Assembly: GCF_003403095.1 (NCBI RefSeq)
Contig: NZ_CP031555.1
Span: 1,902,001-1,966,000, forward strand
Source: Thalassospira indica
Lineage (GTDB): Bacteria > Pseudomonadota > Alphaproteobacteria > Rhodospirillales > Thalassospiraceae
DNA length: 64,000 nt
Direction: 5' to 3'
This document shows positions 18,828 through 28,203 of the stretch, piece after piece. Below the pieces are notes generated by a model that did not search any database, was not told the origin of the DNA, and saw nothing but the letters and a program-made list of their open reading frames with translations. Position 1 is the first letter of the stretch; the number at the start of each line of letters is the position of its first letter. The position numbers and the translations under genes are program-made.

Positions 18828-19057
18828 GATCTGCCTCCTGTCGCAGAGAGCCTGCCTCTGTCGGGCAGGGCCCTGTGGGCCAGAATTCAATTGTAGCGCG
18901 CATTGCACCGCTTAGACAGTAATACAAAATTCACTTGTGGTTTCTGTTGCTTCCCGCACAGCACAAAAAATGCATGGCAATACAACCGCGGGAGACTCGA
19001 TCTTTGAAACGCTTTCGATTAGTCTCCGCGTTCCAAATTTTTGATGAAAGACCCCAC

Positions 19058-19756
19058 ATGACCACTGATCCGCTCCGACTTGTGATTTTTGATTGCGACG
19101 GCACCCTTGTTGACAGCCAGCACGCCATTGCGCATTGCATGGATCATGCCTTTGCGCAGCACGGTCTGGACTGTCCGGGACTTGAAAACACGCGCACCAT
19201 CATTGGTCTGAGCCTGCCCGAAGCCATCACAAAGCTGGCAAGCCCGGCACGGGTGGATGAGGACATCATCGCAGCCGTGACAGCGGCCTATAAAACCGCG
19301 TTCTTTACCCTGCGCCAGACCCCTGATTTCCACGAACCGCTGTTCCCCGGTGTGCACGAAGTTCTGATGGAAATCGATGGCCGCAAATGGCTAAGCGGTG
19401 TGGCAACCGGCAAGGCCCGTCGTGGCCTTGATGCGGTGCTGGCGCGCAACGAACTTGAAGGCCGCTTTGTCACCCTTCAGACCTGTGACAATCACCCGTC
19501 AAAGCCCAATCCCGCGATGTTGATGGCGGCCCTTGAAGAAACCGGGGTGGATGCGCCCAATGCGGTTATCGTCGGCGATACCAGCTATGACATCGAAATG
19601 GGCCGGGCGGCTGGCATGATCGCCATCGGTGTTGATTGGGGCTATCATGATGTCGATACGCTGCATAAATCAGGTGCGCACGCCGTCATCAGCCACTTTG
19701 ATGAACTGACGACTGCCCTTGATACGATTTGGGAAATTGACCGTGACGCCGCTTAA
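19058..19756 (+). CDS. HAD-IA hydrolase, phosphoglycolate phosphatase-like
   Basis: A 232-residue HAD phosphatase with motif I VIFDCDGTLVDS (nucleophile in DCDGT), motif II SGVATGK, and motif III/IV GDTSYDIEMGRAAG. A small helical cap lies between motif I and II, as in Gph. Likely substrates are small phosphate esters such as 2-phosphoglycolate or pyrophosphate-like compounds; the sequence alone does not decide. Its end overlaps the next gene. Confidence 0.85.
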   Translation: MTTDPLRLVIFDCDGTLVDSQHAIAHCMDHAFAQHGLDCPGLENTRTIIGLSLPEAITKLASPARVDEDIIAAVTAAYKTAFFTLRQTPDFHEPLFPGVHEVLMEIDGRKWLSGVATGKARRGLDAVLARNELEGRFVTLQTCDNHPSKPNPAMLMAALEETGVDAPNAVIVGDTSYDIEMGRAAGMIAIGVDWGYHDVDTLHKSGAHAVISHFDELTTALDTIWEIDRDAA

Positions 19757-20216
19757 GAATCCCGACCTTGCCCCGATCCGCTTTGAATTGACCCTGGCCG
19801 TCGATCCCGATGATGCGTTTAACGCCTTCACATCGGGCTTTGGCGACTGGTGGCCGACCGATACCCATTCGATCTCAAAAAAGGACTGCATCACGGTCGA
19901 ATTCAATGACGGTGTCGGCGGGGAAATCATCGAACGGGTCAAGGGGCAGGATGATATCCCTTGGGGGAGGGTAAGAAGCTGGCAACCGGGCGAACATGTG
20001 TCCTTTACCTGGCATCCGGGCTGGAATGAAGGTGACTTTACGCTGGTTGAGGTGTCCTTTGACCTTAACGAGTTTGGTCGCTGCGTAATCCGTCTTGAAC
20101 ACAAGGCATGGGAAAATGTCGGCGAAATCGCACCGGCACTTCGTGAAGGCTACCTCAAAGGCTGGGAATTTGCCTTTGGCGAATGCTTTGGCAATTACCT
20201 GCGCCAAAAGCGCTGA
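19743..20216 (+). CDS. SRPBCC / AHSA1-like domain protein
   Basis: I take the GTG at 19743, overlapping the HAD gene by 14 bases, which gives about 157 residues. The pattern (RFELTLAVDPDDAF, GFGDWWPTDTHS, then alternating strands and a final helix KGWEFAFGECFGNYL) fits the START/AHSA1-like SRPBCC fold, a lipid- or ligand-binding cavity. Precise ligand unknown. Coupling to the HAD phosphatase suggests a shared transcript only. Confidence 0.75.
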   Translation: MTPLKNPDLAPIRFELTLAVDPDDAFNAFTSGFGDWWPTDTHSISKKDCITVEFNDGVGGEIIERVKGQDDIPWGRVRSWQPGEHVSFTWHPGWNEGDFTLVEVSFDLNEFGRCVIRLEHKAWENVGEIAPALREGYLKGWEFAFGECFGNYLRQKR

Positions 20217-20831
20217 TCAGTACAGCTGGTATTCGATCAATTCACGCTGCAATTTCACCGGATCGCGGAACCAGTGGGTGATAAAGCCCAGTTCACGCGC
20301 CTGCTGAATGTTGCGCTCGCTGTCATCGATAAACAGGGTTTCGCGCGGGTTAAGCTTGAAGCGTGAAATCGCCAGATCAAAAATTCGCGGATCGGGCTTG
20401 GCGAGTTTTTCCTGGCCAGACACCAGAATGTCTTCGAAGTGATCAAGGAACTCAAAGCGTTCCAACGCATGCGGCCATGTTTCTGCCGACCAGTTGGTCA
20501 GGGCAAACAGGCGCACCTTTTTGCGTTTTTTAAGGTCTTCAAGAATCCCGACCGTTCGCTCAATCGCCCCGCCCAGCATTTCCGGCCAGCGTTCCTGCCA
20601 TGCAGCGATCTCGTCATGATGCTGCGGATAGCGGTGCTGAAGGTCGGGGATGGAATTGGCAAAGCTCAGCATCCCCTGATCATGCAGATGGTTCCAGTGC
20701 GGATGGCAGACCTCGGCCAGAAAACGCTCCATCTCCGCATCGTCCTTGAACATCTTGCGATACAGATAGCGCGGATCCCAGTCGACAAGAACGCCGCCAA
20801 GGTCGAACAAAACCGTTTCAATATCGCGCAT
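20217..20831 (-). CDS. HAD-IA family hydrolase
   Basis: A 204-residue HAD protein with motif I VLFDLGGVLVDWDP, motif II ALTNWSAETW, a conserved lysine in EKLAKPDPRIF and motif III/IV LFIDDSERNIQQA. The LGGVLVDW and TNWS motifs resemble the YihX/haloacid-dehalogenase-like branch, which acts on sugar phosphates or 2-haloacids. It is convergent with the SRPBCC gene, with stop codons abutting. Confidence 0.82.
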   Translation of the reverse strand: MRDIETVLFDLGGVLVDWDPRYLYRKMFKDDAEMERFLAEVCHPHWNHLHDQGMLSFANSIPDLQHRYPQHHDEIAAWQERWPEMLGGAIERTVGILEDLKKRKKVRLFALTNWSAETWPHALERFEFLDHFEDILVSGQEKLAKPDPRIFDLAISRFKLNPRETLFIDDSERNIQQARELGFITHWFRDPVKLQRELIEYQLY

Positions 20832-21112
20832 GTCTTCTCCATCTGGCTTGGTGTGGCTGCTTGGTGCCCCTTTTAATCAGGTGGCGTGCTATGGCGCAAG
20901 CAGCAGTTAAGTGACAGAACTCTATGCAATACTCTGTGGAATCATGATCCTTGTTGCGATTGGCACCGTAAACAAACTCGAACAAAATTCGGTAGCGTCT
21001 GATCGATGGTTACTGATCTGATGACAAGAAATTCATTTGCCAACCGGGCGTGCCATCGCGAATGATGGTGATACGGGAAAACCCGAAAACAGGAATCAGA
21101 GGAGGCTAGAAC
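20832..21112 (+). other. Intergenic region upstream of the dienelactone hydrolase gene
   Basis: This 281-base gap separates divergent genes and has no supported ORF. The only clear signal is a strong GAGGAGG ribosome site at about 21099-21105, eight bases before the next start. No repeat or hairpin stands out. Confidence 0.4.
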
Positions 21113-21937
21113 ATGTGTACGCTAGACGGATGTGGCTCCCACGAACATCTCGGTCCGCCGCCCAAGGCAACCGATGAAGAACGCCGACTGTTTCTGAAGG
21201 GCGCAGTTGCCCTGCCTTTGGCTGTTATTCTTGCCGACCCGATGCTGGCCCATGCGGCCGGCCACGGCCTTGATAAAGTGACCATCACCACGCCAGAAGG
21301 CGATGAAATGGTCGCCGAAGTCGCCATGCCGGCAACCCTGCCTGCACCCACGGTCATTCTGATCCATGAATGGTGGGGGCTTAATGATCATATTCGCGCG
21401 GTGGCGGCTGAATATGCCAAGCAGGGCTATATCGCGCTTGCGGTTGATCTTTATGGCAAACCGCCTGCCACCACGCCGGATGGGGCACGTTCCCTGATGT
21501 CGTCGATGGATCCGGCGGTTGCGACCCGCAAATTGCAGGCCTCGGTTGAATTCCTGCGTAACCACAAGGACTCAACTGGCAAGGTTGGTTCGGTCGGTTG
21601 GTGCTTTGGCGGTGGCTGGTCGCTCAATACAGCACTTGCCACCAATATTGACGCAGCCGTGATCTATTACGGCAATGTCAAAAAGACCCCGGAACAGGTC
21701 GCAACGCTCAATGCGCCGATCATGGGCCATTTCGGCACCCTTGATAAAAACATCAACAAGGAAATGGTCGAAGGCTTCGAAGAATCGCTGCGCATCGCCG
21801 GCAAAACCGATTACCAGTTCTTCTGGTATGACGCCGATCACGCCTTCGCCAACCCGACCGGCGGTCGCTATGACGGCGAAGATGCCATGCTGGCCTGGGA
21901 ACGCACCATGGCCTTCTTTGACGAGCATCTCAGCTGA
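21113..21937 (+). CDS. Dienelactone hydrolase family protein, Tat-type signal
   Basis: A 274-residue alpha/beta hydrolase. Nucleophile Cys164 is in GWCFGGG, and the acid and His are in the GTLDKN and DADHAF segments near the carboxyl end, as in dienelactone hydrolases. The amino end has a cysteine-rich start (CTLDGCGSHEH), then ERRLFLKG and a hydrophobic stretch ending AHA near residue 49, which looks like a twin-arginine export signal. Substrate unknown. Confidence 0.85.
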   Translation: MCTLDGCGSHEHLGPPPKATDEERRLFLKGAVALPLAVILADPMLAHAAGHGLDKVTITTPEGDEMVAEVAMPATLPAPTVILIHEWWGLNDHIRAVAAEYAKQGYIALAVDLYGKPPATTPDGARSLMSSMDPAVATRKLQASVEFLRNHKDSTGKVGSVGWCFGGGWSLNTALATNIDAAVIYYGNVKKTPEQVATLNAPIMGHFGTLDKNINKEMVEGFEESLRIAGKTDYQFFWYDADHAFANPTGGRYDGEDAMLAWERTMAFFDEHLS

Positions 21938-21960
21938 TCACAGCCAATGGTACGATGAAA

Positions 21961-21986
21961 AAAGGCCGGGTAAACCCGGCCTTTTT
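21961..21986. terminator. Terminator between the hydrolase and the ABC operon
   Basis: A perfect 10-pair stem, 21961-21970 with 21975-21984, is followed by T residues on the plus strand and preceded by A residues that give T on the minus strand. It can serve both convergent transcripts. Confidence 0.85.
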
Positions 21987-22005
21987 ATTTGTCTGATGAT
22001 TGGGC

Positions 22006-22776
22006 TTAATTCGTTGGATTGCCACGGTTTGCCCATTTGGTCGACCGGCGTTCGATCACGTTGAAAATCTCATACATCGCAATCCCCATCACCGCGATCA
22101 CCAGCAATCCGGCAAACACCAGCGGCATGTTGAATTTCGACGACGCCGACAGCATCAAATAACCAACACCAACGTTTGACGCCACGGTTTCGGAAATCAC
22201 CGATCCGACAAAGGCCAGCGTGATCGCAACCTTAAGCGATGCAAAGAAATACGGCATCGCACGCGGGAAGCCGACCTTGATCAGGATGTCGCGCCGTGTC
22301 GCACCAAGCGACCGCAACACATCACGCAATTCCGGCTCCAGCGTCGCAAGGCCGGTGGCGACATTGACCACAATCGGGAAGAACGAAATCAAAAACGCCG
22401 TGATGATCGCCGGTACCGTCCCGATGCCAAACCACATCACCAGAACCGGGACAAGCGCGACCTTGGGCACAGAGTTAAACCCAACCAAAAGTGGGTTGGC
22501 CGCATCATAAATCGCCCGGCTGGATCCGACCAGCGCGCCAAGCACCACACCAAACACCACGGCAATGGCAAAGCCCGCCAGCGTGGTATACAGCGTGTGA
22601 TAGGCATGCATCCAGATCGCTTCATGGAACTGCCAGCCGACAATGATGCTTTCAGACGGGGTCGGCAGGACATAGGGCGGAATATTGAAAATCCGCACAA
22701 TCAGTTCCCACAGAACGAAAAGCCCGATGGCGCTCAGCCACGGCGTTGCTTTGCGAAGGTTCAATTTCTTTTTCAT
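22006..22776 (-). CDS. ABC transporter permease (nitrate/sulfonate/NMT1 type)
   Basis: The start at 22776 follows a GGAAGGGCGGG ribosome site and gives 256 residues. It has about six hydrophobic helices and the EAA loop near LRDVLRSLGATRRDILIKVGFPRAMP (key part LGATRRDILIKVGFP), as in SsuC/TauC/ThiX. The ATPase stop lies 19 bases upstream, so the two genes form one operon with the binding protein at 24702. Import of a small organic solute is likely. Confidence 0.88.
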   Translation of the reverse strand: MKKKLNLRKATPWLSAIGLFVLWELIVRIFNIPPYVLPTPSESIIVGWQFHEAIWMHAYHTLYTTLAGFAIAVVFGVVLGALVGSSRAIYDAANPLLVGFNSVPKVALVPVLVMWFGIGTVPAIITAFLISFFPIVVNVATGLATLEPELRDVLRSLGATRRDILIKVGFPRAMPYFFASLKVAITLAFVGSVISETVASNVGVGYLMLSASSKFNMPLVFAGLLVIAVMGIAMYEIFNVIERRSTKWANRGNPTN

Positions 22777-22795
22777 GATTTTTTCCCGCCCTTCC

Positions 22796-23581
22796 TTATG
22801 ATTCTCGCACGTCACGAATGTGACTGCGCAATTCGTGGACAAGATCGGTGAAAGGCTGGGTAAAGGTGGTTTCCTGATCGCGCGGGCGGGGCAGGGTGTT
22901 TTCACGTTCCACCAGGATCTTGCCCGGGCGTTTGGACATCACATAAATCGTATCGGCCAAATAAGCCGCCTCACGCAAATCATGAGTGACCAGAATAACC
23001 GTAAACGGCTTGATCATCCAAAGGTTCTGCAAAATGTCCCATAGCTCTTCACGGGTAAAGGCATCCAGCGCACCAAACGGCTCATCCAGCATCAAAAGAT
23101 CCGGCTCATGGATCAATGACCGGCAAAGCGATGCGCGCTGCTGCATGCCCCCTGAAAGCTCCCACGGGTATTTGTCTTCGTGGCCTTCAAGCCCGACGGT
23201 TGCCAAAAGCTTGCGCGCGCGTTCTTCATATTCCGCGCGATGCTTGCGCAGTCGATTGCGGTGTGGTTTGACGATTTCCATTGGCAACAGCACGTTATCA
23301 AGGGTCGTTCTCCACGGCAGAAGGGTCGGGTTCTGAAACGCCATGCCGACAATCTTGAGCGGCCCTGAAACCTCCTTGCCATCGACAATCACATTGCCCT
23401 CAGATGGTGGCATCAGCCCGGAAACCAGTTTCAGCAAGGATGACTTGCCACAGCCCGATGGGCCGACAACGGCGATAAATTCGCCCTTGTCGATTTTCAT
23501 GTTGGTGGTTTCAAGCGCCAGTTCATCGCCTTCGCTATAGCGAAGTTTGACGTCGTTGAGTTCGACGAAGCTTTTGGACAC
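22796..23581 (-). CDS. ABC transporter ATP-binding protein (SsuB/TauB type)
   Basis: A 261-residue ATPase with Walker A GPSGCGKSS near residues 40-48, signature ELSGGMQQR near 148-156, Walker B LLMLDEPFGALD and the switch histidine in VTHDLREA. It energises the adjacent permease. The FQNPTLLPWRT Q-loop is typical of nitrate/sulfonate/taurine importers. Confidence 0.92.
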   Translation of the reverse strand: MSKSFVELNDVKLRYSEGDELALETTNMKIDKGEFIAVVGPSGCGKSSLLKLVSGLMPPSEGNVIVDGKEVSGPLKIVGMAFQNPTLLPWRTTLDNVLLPMEIVKPHRNRLRKHRAEYEERARKLLATVGLEGHEDKYPWELSGGMQQRASLCRSLIHEPDLLMLDEPFGALDAFTREELWDILQNLWMIKPFTVILVTHDLREAAYLADTIYVMSKRPGKILVERENTLPRPRDQETTFTQPFTDLVHELRSHIRDVRES

Positions 23582-23679
23582 TGCAGTTATTCCCCCTGCT
23601 TGGCCTGATCGTATTCTTGTTTCTCTGTCATGGAAAACGGGACAGTCAGAAAATCCGACTGCCCCGCCTCATAAGATGA

Positions 23680-24702
23680 TTACTTCAGCATGCGGTCTTC
23701 GGCAGACGGCATGAATTCATCGGTATAGATGTCGTCAACAGACGGCTTGTTCTCGAAACCGAATGCCAGGGCAACCTGATCGATGGCCTTGGCCATACGG
23801 TCGGCTTTGACAAGGCCCATGCCTTCTTCAAGGGTGACAGGGGTGACGACGTTTTCATCAATCGCCATCTGCAGACGCTGCTGTTCAAGGTCCGGGTTGA
23901 TCAGCGGATCCGCTTCTTTAAGCGCTTCGATGGCTGCTGCCGGATCGGCAATCGCCGCGGCCCAGCCTTTGACCACACCGCGCAAGAAGCCTTTAAGCTC
24001 TTCCGGGTGGTTTTCCATCATGTCCGGCGATGCCAGGATGCCGTTGCCATAGAAGTCCATGCCATAATCTTTGTACATGAAGACGGTCAGGTCCTCCTTG
24101 GCAAGGCCCTGCGCCTGCAGGTTCAGGATCGAGGTGAAATAGTGACCGGAAATCGCATCCACATCACCACGCACCAGCATCGGCTCACGCAGCGGCGGGT
24201 CCATGCTTTCCCAGGTCACAGCATCCAGATCAAGACCGGTTGCCGATGCAAATGCCGGATACAGTTTGCGCGATGCATCAAAAACCGGCGCGCCAAGGGT
24301 CTTGCCAACCAGATCTTCCGGTTTGGTGATGCCGGAATCTTTTTTCATGAACAGCGCGAAAGGCGGGCGGTCATAGACCATGAAGATCGACTTCATGGCG
24401 CGATCCGGGTTGGATGCGTTGAATTCAACCAGCGAGTTGATATCGGCAAGGGATACGTCATAGGCACCGCTGGCAACACGGGTGATCGCGCCGACCGAAC
24501 CGTTGCCCGAGTCAATCGTGACATCAAGGCCTTCTTCTTCAAAATAGCCGTTCTTCTTGGCTAGAAGATACGGTGCCGCCGGACCTTCGTATTTCCAGTC
24601 GAGCGAGAATTTGATCGCCATATCTGCAAGGGCCGCCTGCGCGCCAAGGGCAACAGCCGCCCCGATAGCAGCCCCCAAAAGTCGGTTCGTAAACGTGGTC
24701 AT
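23680..24702 (-). CDS. ABC transporter substrate-binding protein, NMT1/THI5-like
   Basis: The start at 24702 follows CAGGAGG and gives a 340-residue protein with a Sec signal peptide ending AALA (near residue 27). The mature part begins with FSLDWKYEGPAAPYLLAKKNGYFEEEGL, whose key part DWKYEGPAAPYLLAKKNG is the NMT1-type opening. It binds the solute for the operon's permease and ATPase. Candidates are a pyrimidine, sulfonate or related compound. No TPP riboswitch is visible upstream to argue for thiamine precursors. Confidence 0.88.
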   Translation of the reverse strand: MTTFTNRLLGAAIGAAVALGAQAALADMAIKFSLDWKYEGPAAPYLLAKKNGYFEEEGLDVTIDSGNGSVGAITRVASGAYDVSLADINSLVEFNASNPDRAMKSIFMVYDRPPFALFMKKDSGITKPEDLVGKTLGAPVFDASRKLYPAFASATGLDLDAVTWESMDPPLREPMLVRGDVDAISGHYFTSILNLQAQGLAKEDLTVFMYKDYGMDFYGNGILASPDMMENHPEELKGFLRGVVKGWAAAIADPAAAIEALKEADPLINPDLEQQRLQMAIDENVVTPVTLEEGMGLVKADRMAKAIDQVALAFGFENKPSVDDIYTDEFMPSAEDRMLK

Positions 24703-24976
24703 GTCTAAAGAAGCCTCCTGAATGCGGATCGATGAAACAATCCAGCCACCTGATAAATCCAATGCGCACTTAGCAATGGTCATGCCATGTCGCCTGTGCG
24801 CCCGCTTTGTTGCGGTTTTGTAACCTTCGCCCAGCAGAGTAAGGGTGTTTATTATTTGGTCAATGGGGCAATTTGATCAAAAATTATACAGAAATTCTTG
24901 ATAATCGCTCAATTGGCGCTCTTTATCTGGCAAATTATGTGGCAAATCACTTGCGCAATCCGCTGCTTTTGGGCAT

Positions 24977-25699
24977 ATGGCGGTCATGCTTACACAATCG
25001 ATCAAACGTTTCTATAAAAAGGCCGATGCTGGCGCCGATGAAACCGGCGCAGGCTGGCGCGTGCTTCTTGATGGCCGTGCGGTGAAAACCCCGGCCAAGG
25101 CCGATTTCCTGCTGCCATCCGAAATCCTTGCGCGTGAAATTGCGGCGGAATGGGACGCGCAGGGCGAGAAAGTCCAGCCGTCCACCATGCCAATCATGCA
25201 GCTTGCTGCGACTGCGATTGACCGGGTGCGTCCGAACCGTGATGCGGTGATCGCCGAGCTGACCGGCTATGGCCGATCGGATTTGCTGTGCTATCGCGCA
25301 TCCTTCCCCGAAGACCTGATCGAACGTCAGGCCAAGACCTGGCAGCCGCTGCTCGATTGGTCAAAAGACCATCTGGGTGTGGTGCTGACGGTCACCGAAG
25401 GTGTGATGCCGATCAGCCAGGATGACCACGCATTGCTGCGTTTGCAGGATCATGTCGAAGGTTTTGACGACTATTACCTGACAGCCCTGCACAGTCTGAC
25501 GACGATTTCGGGCTCGGTGATCATTGGTCTTGCGGTGATGAACCGCAAGCTTGACACCACAACCGCATTTGAGGCCTCAATCCTTGACGAAGGCTACGCG
25601 ATGGAAAAGTGGGGCGACGATGCTGAGGCGATCGCCCGTCTCGACCGTCACCGGGCAGAGTTTTTGGCCGCCGGACGTTACCTGGAGTTGCTGGGCTAA
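24977..25699 (+). CDS. ATP12 family F1-ATPase assembly chaperone
   Basis: A 240-residue protein with the ATP12 features: WRVLLDGRAVKTPAKADFLLPSE (key part LDGRAVKTPAK near residues 30-40), AAEWDAQGEKVQPSTMP (in part), and the GYGRSDLLCYRA segment near 94-105. ATP12 proteins bind F1 alpha subunit during assembly and are typical of alphaproteobacteria and mitochondria. Start may be 24977 or the ATG at 24986. Followed by a strong terminator. Confidence 0.9.
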   Translation: MAVMLTQSIKRFYKKADAGADETGAGWRVLLDGRAVKTPAKADFLLPSEILAREIAAEWDAQGEKVQPSTMPIMQLAATAIDRVRPNRDAVIAELTGYGRSDLLCYRASFPEDLIERQAKTWQPLLDWSKDHLGVVLTVTEGVMPISQDDHALLRLQDHVEGFDDYYLTALHSLTTISGSVIIGLAVMNRKLDTTTAFEASILDEGYAMEKWGDDAEAIARLDRHRAEFLAAGRYLELLG

Positions 25700-25734
25700 C
25701 CCGCAACTGGCCGCGCAAACAGGGATACCCATAC

Positions 25735-25763
25735 AAAGGAGCAGGTAACTGCTCCTTTTTTTA
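25735..25763 (+). terminator. Terminator after the ATP12 gene
   Basis: A perfect 10-pair stem, 25735-25744 with 25749-25758, has a GTAA loop and is followed by seven T residues in total. It lies 36 bases after the stop codon. Confidence 0.9.
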
Positions 25764-25912
25764 TGCCTGTTTCCTGTGCATGCCAGCGCCTTGTTTATCG
25801 GTGTTCTACTTTTGAAGGGATTGTCGATCCGGGGCTTCAGTTCAATAAGTTAGCTCGTTCGGGGAGACGATTTCGCGTCTTCGCTGCAGAATCTGCTTTG
25901 CATCAATTTTCA

Positions 25913-25934
25913 ATAGGTATAAAAAGATACCTAT
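25913..25934. promoter_or_regulatory. Inverted repeat upstream of the diguanylate cyclase
   Basis: ATAGGTAT at 25913-25920 and ATACCTAT at 25927-25934 are exact inverted copies six bases apart, and a further GGTAT lies at 25940-25944. The stretch is A+T-rich and 55 bases before the cyclase start, as expected for an operator overlapping a promoter. Confidence 0.4.
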
Positions 25935-25988
25935 ACATTGGTATCGGTTATTTTGATTTCCTGAAGGAGACGCCAGTACGGCGACGGG

Positions 25989-28178
25989 ATGAATTTGTCG
26001 GTAAACTTGACCAAACAGACAGGAACGGACGCTTGCGCTGCTGGTGCGGCGCCGGTTCTCTACGAGTTTTTCCGCAACACCCCGTCACGGAACTATTTCG
26101 GCGCAGGCGTTTTTGAACTGCTTGGCTACGACCCCGCCGACAGCGACTTTGATCGCACGCAGGGTTGGGCGTCTTTGCTTCATCCCGATGATGTCGCGAT
26201 GTTCGCGCAGCACCGCAATCAACAGGCCACAAATAATACCAATCGGCGGCTAACCTTCCGCTTGCGCCATAAGGATGGCAATTGGATCACGGTCGAAGAT
26301 TGCGCGACGATCCACGAGTTGGCCAGTGGTGATGTTGTGACGTCGGGATGCTTGACCCGTCTTGACGCGGCGCAAACCTTGTCGTCATCGGATAGAACCA
26401 GTCAAACGCTGCAAAAGGGTGGCAATCTGCACAAGCGCCTTCTTAACTCCTTGGCCGAGGGGGTGGTTGTGCATGACGCCGCCGGTACGGTGGTCGAATT
26501 CAATAATACTGCGCTTGAGATTCTTGGTCTCACGGGCGACGAACTTTGCCGAAAGACCATGCCCGAAACGCCGTGCACCTTTGTGCGCGAAGATGGTGTG
26601 CCGCTGACCCGCGATGAGCTTCCCGGCAAAAGGGTCCTTGCAACCGGTGAACGCGAATATGGTGTTGTGCTGGGGGTCAATCGCCCGAATGGCGAATTTG
26701 CCTGGATCCGGGTAAATGCAGAACCCCTGCATAATGAACAGACCGGCACCTTTGACGGCGTCATCGTTTCATTCGCCGACATTAACGATGTCAAACAGGC
26801 CGAGGTCGCCTTCCGCGAACGTGAATTGCTGTATCGCCAGATGTTTAGCAACACAACGGCGATCAACATTCTGGTCGATCCGGCAGATGGCCGGATTGTT
26901 GATGCCAGCCGTGCGGCAGAAGAACTTTATGGTTTTTCGGATGGCGGTCTTGTCGGTCGGACGATCCCGGAACTTGATGTCGATGGCGCACCATCCATGC
27001 ACAGGCATGTCAGTGCGGTTCTCGAACATGGCGCGGTGTCTTTTGTCGTTCAGCATCGCCTGGGGAATGGCGAAATCCGCAAGATGCAGGTGCATGCCGG
27101 CCTGATAGAGCTGCATGAACGCAAATACATTCACACCACCAATGTCGATATTACCGAGCGCGAACATTACGAACGCATGCTCAAGGATGCCAACCGCAAA
27201 CTGGCCGAGGAACGCCAGCGTCTTGATGAAATCATCTGGGGTACCAGTGCGGGCACATGGGAATGGAACGTTCAGACCGGCGAAACCCGCTTTAACGAAC
27301 GCTGGGCCGAAATCATCGGCTATACGCTCGACGAACTTGGTCCCGTAAGCATCGACACATGGTTGGCATATTGCCATCCCGAAGACCTCAAAAAGTCCGA
27401 GGCTGCCTTGCAAAGCACCTTCCGGGGTGAAACCGATCACTATCAGTGCGAATGCCGGATGCGCCACAAGGATGGCAACTGGGTGTGGGTTCTTGATCGT
27501 GGCAAGGTCGTGGAATGGGATGCGGATGGCAATCCGCTGCGCATGTCTGGCACTCATGCCGATATCACGCCGACCAAGGCGGTCGAAGCCGAAATTCGCA
27601 GGCTTGCCCAGACCGATCAATTGACCGGTCTTTCCAATCGTTATCAGTTCAATTCCATGCTGTCGCAGATCATTCAGATCAACCGGCGCTTTGAAAAAAG
27701 CATCGTTTTGCTGCTGCTTGATCTTGATCGCTTCAAACAAGTCAATGACACGTTCGGTCATCCGGTCGGGGACAAGCTTCTGGTCGAAGTTGCCGAAATC
27801 ATCAAACGCAATTGCCGCGAAGCCGACGTCGTCGCCCGTCTTGGCGGCGATGAGTTCGCCGTGGTCCTGCCATTGATGGATGATGTCCGCGATGCCGCCA
27901 TTCCGGCCCAGCGGATTATCGAAGAAGTGTCACGTCCCCTGATCATTGATGGCAACGAAGTCCATGTCGGCATCAGCATTGGCATCTCGACCTGTGCCGA
28001 TCATAATGGAACGCCGGACTCAATCTATCGCGATGCCGACAAGGCGCTTTATCGCGCCAAGAATTGCGGGCGCAACCGTTTTTGCTTCTATGTCGAAGGC
28101 GGCTGCAACGAATGCGGTGCCCTTGATCGGGAATTGTGCGGTCGATACGCCCTGAACCCGCAAAGCCATGACTGCTAG
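25989..28178 (+). CDS. Multi-PAS diguanylate cyclase (GGDEF)
   Basis: A 729-residue sensor enzyme without clear membrane segments. Four PAS/PAC units can be read at roughly 25-125, 145-270, 275-395 and 400-540 (PAC-like RHKDGNWI and RHKDGNWVW). The GGDEF domain follows, with the active site GGDEF at 619-623 and an intact product-inhibition site RxxD (READ, 610-613). It should make cyclic di-GMP. The tail beyond the fold has four cysteines (699, 706, 709, 717). The best ribosome site (AAGGAGA) is unusually far, about 18 bases, from the ATG. Confidence 0.9.
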   Translation: MNLSVNLTKQTGTDACAAGAAPVLYEFFRNTPSRNYFGAGVFELLGYDPADSDFDRTQGWASLLHPDDVAMFAQHRNQQATNNTNRRLTFRLRHKDGNWITVEDCATIHELASGDVVTSGCLTRLDAAQTLSSSDRTSQTLQKGGNLHKRLLNSLAEGVVVHDAAGTVVEFNNTALEILGLTGDELCRKTMPETPCTFVREDGVPLTRDELPGKRVLATGEREYGVVLGVNRPNGEFAWIRVNAEPLHNEQTGTFDGVIVSFADINDVKQAEVAFRERELLYRQMFSNTTAINILVDPADGRIVDASRAAEELYGFSDGGLVGRTIPELDVDGAPSMHRHVSAVLEHGAVSFVVQHRLGNGEIRKMQVHAGLIELHERKYIHTTNVDITEREHYERMLKDANRKLAEERQRLDEIIWGTSAGTWEWNVQTGETRFNERWAEIIGYTLDELGPVSIDTWLAYCHPEDLKKSEAALQSTFRGETDHYQCECRMRHKDGNWVWVLDRGKVVEWDADGNPLRMSGTHADITPTKAVEAEIRRLAQTDQLTGLSNRYQFNSMLSQIIQINRRFEKSIVLLLLDLDRFKQVNDTFGHPVGDKLLVEVAEIIKRNCREADVVARLGGDEFAVVLPLMDDVRDAAIPAQRIIEEVSRPLIIDGNEVHVGISIGISTCADHNGTPDSIYRDADKALYRAKNCGRNRFCFYVEGGCNECGALDRELCGRYALNPQSHDC

Positions 28179-28203
28179 TTAAGATTGCCGGTCGTTCGCA
28201 GAC

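Noticed and set aside
24703..24976. Possible TPP riboswitch before the NMT1-type importer
   Set aside because: No CUGAGA or conserved TPP core is visible on the minus strand.
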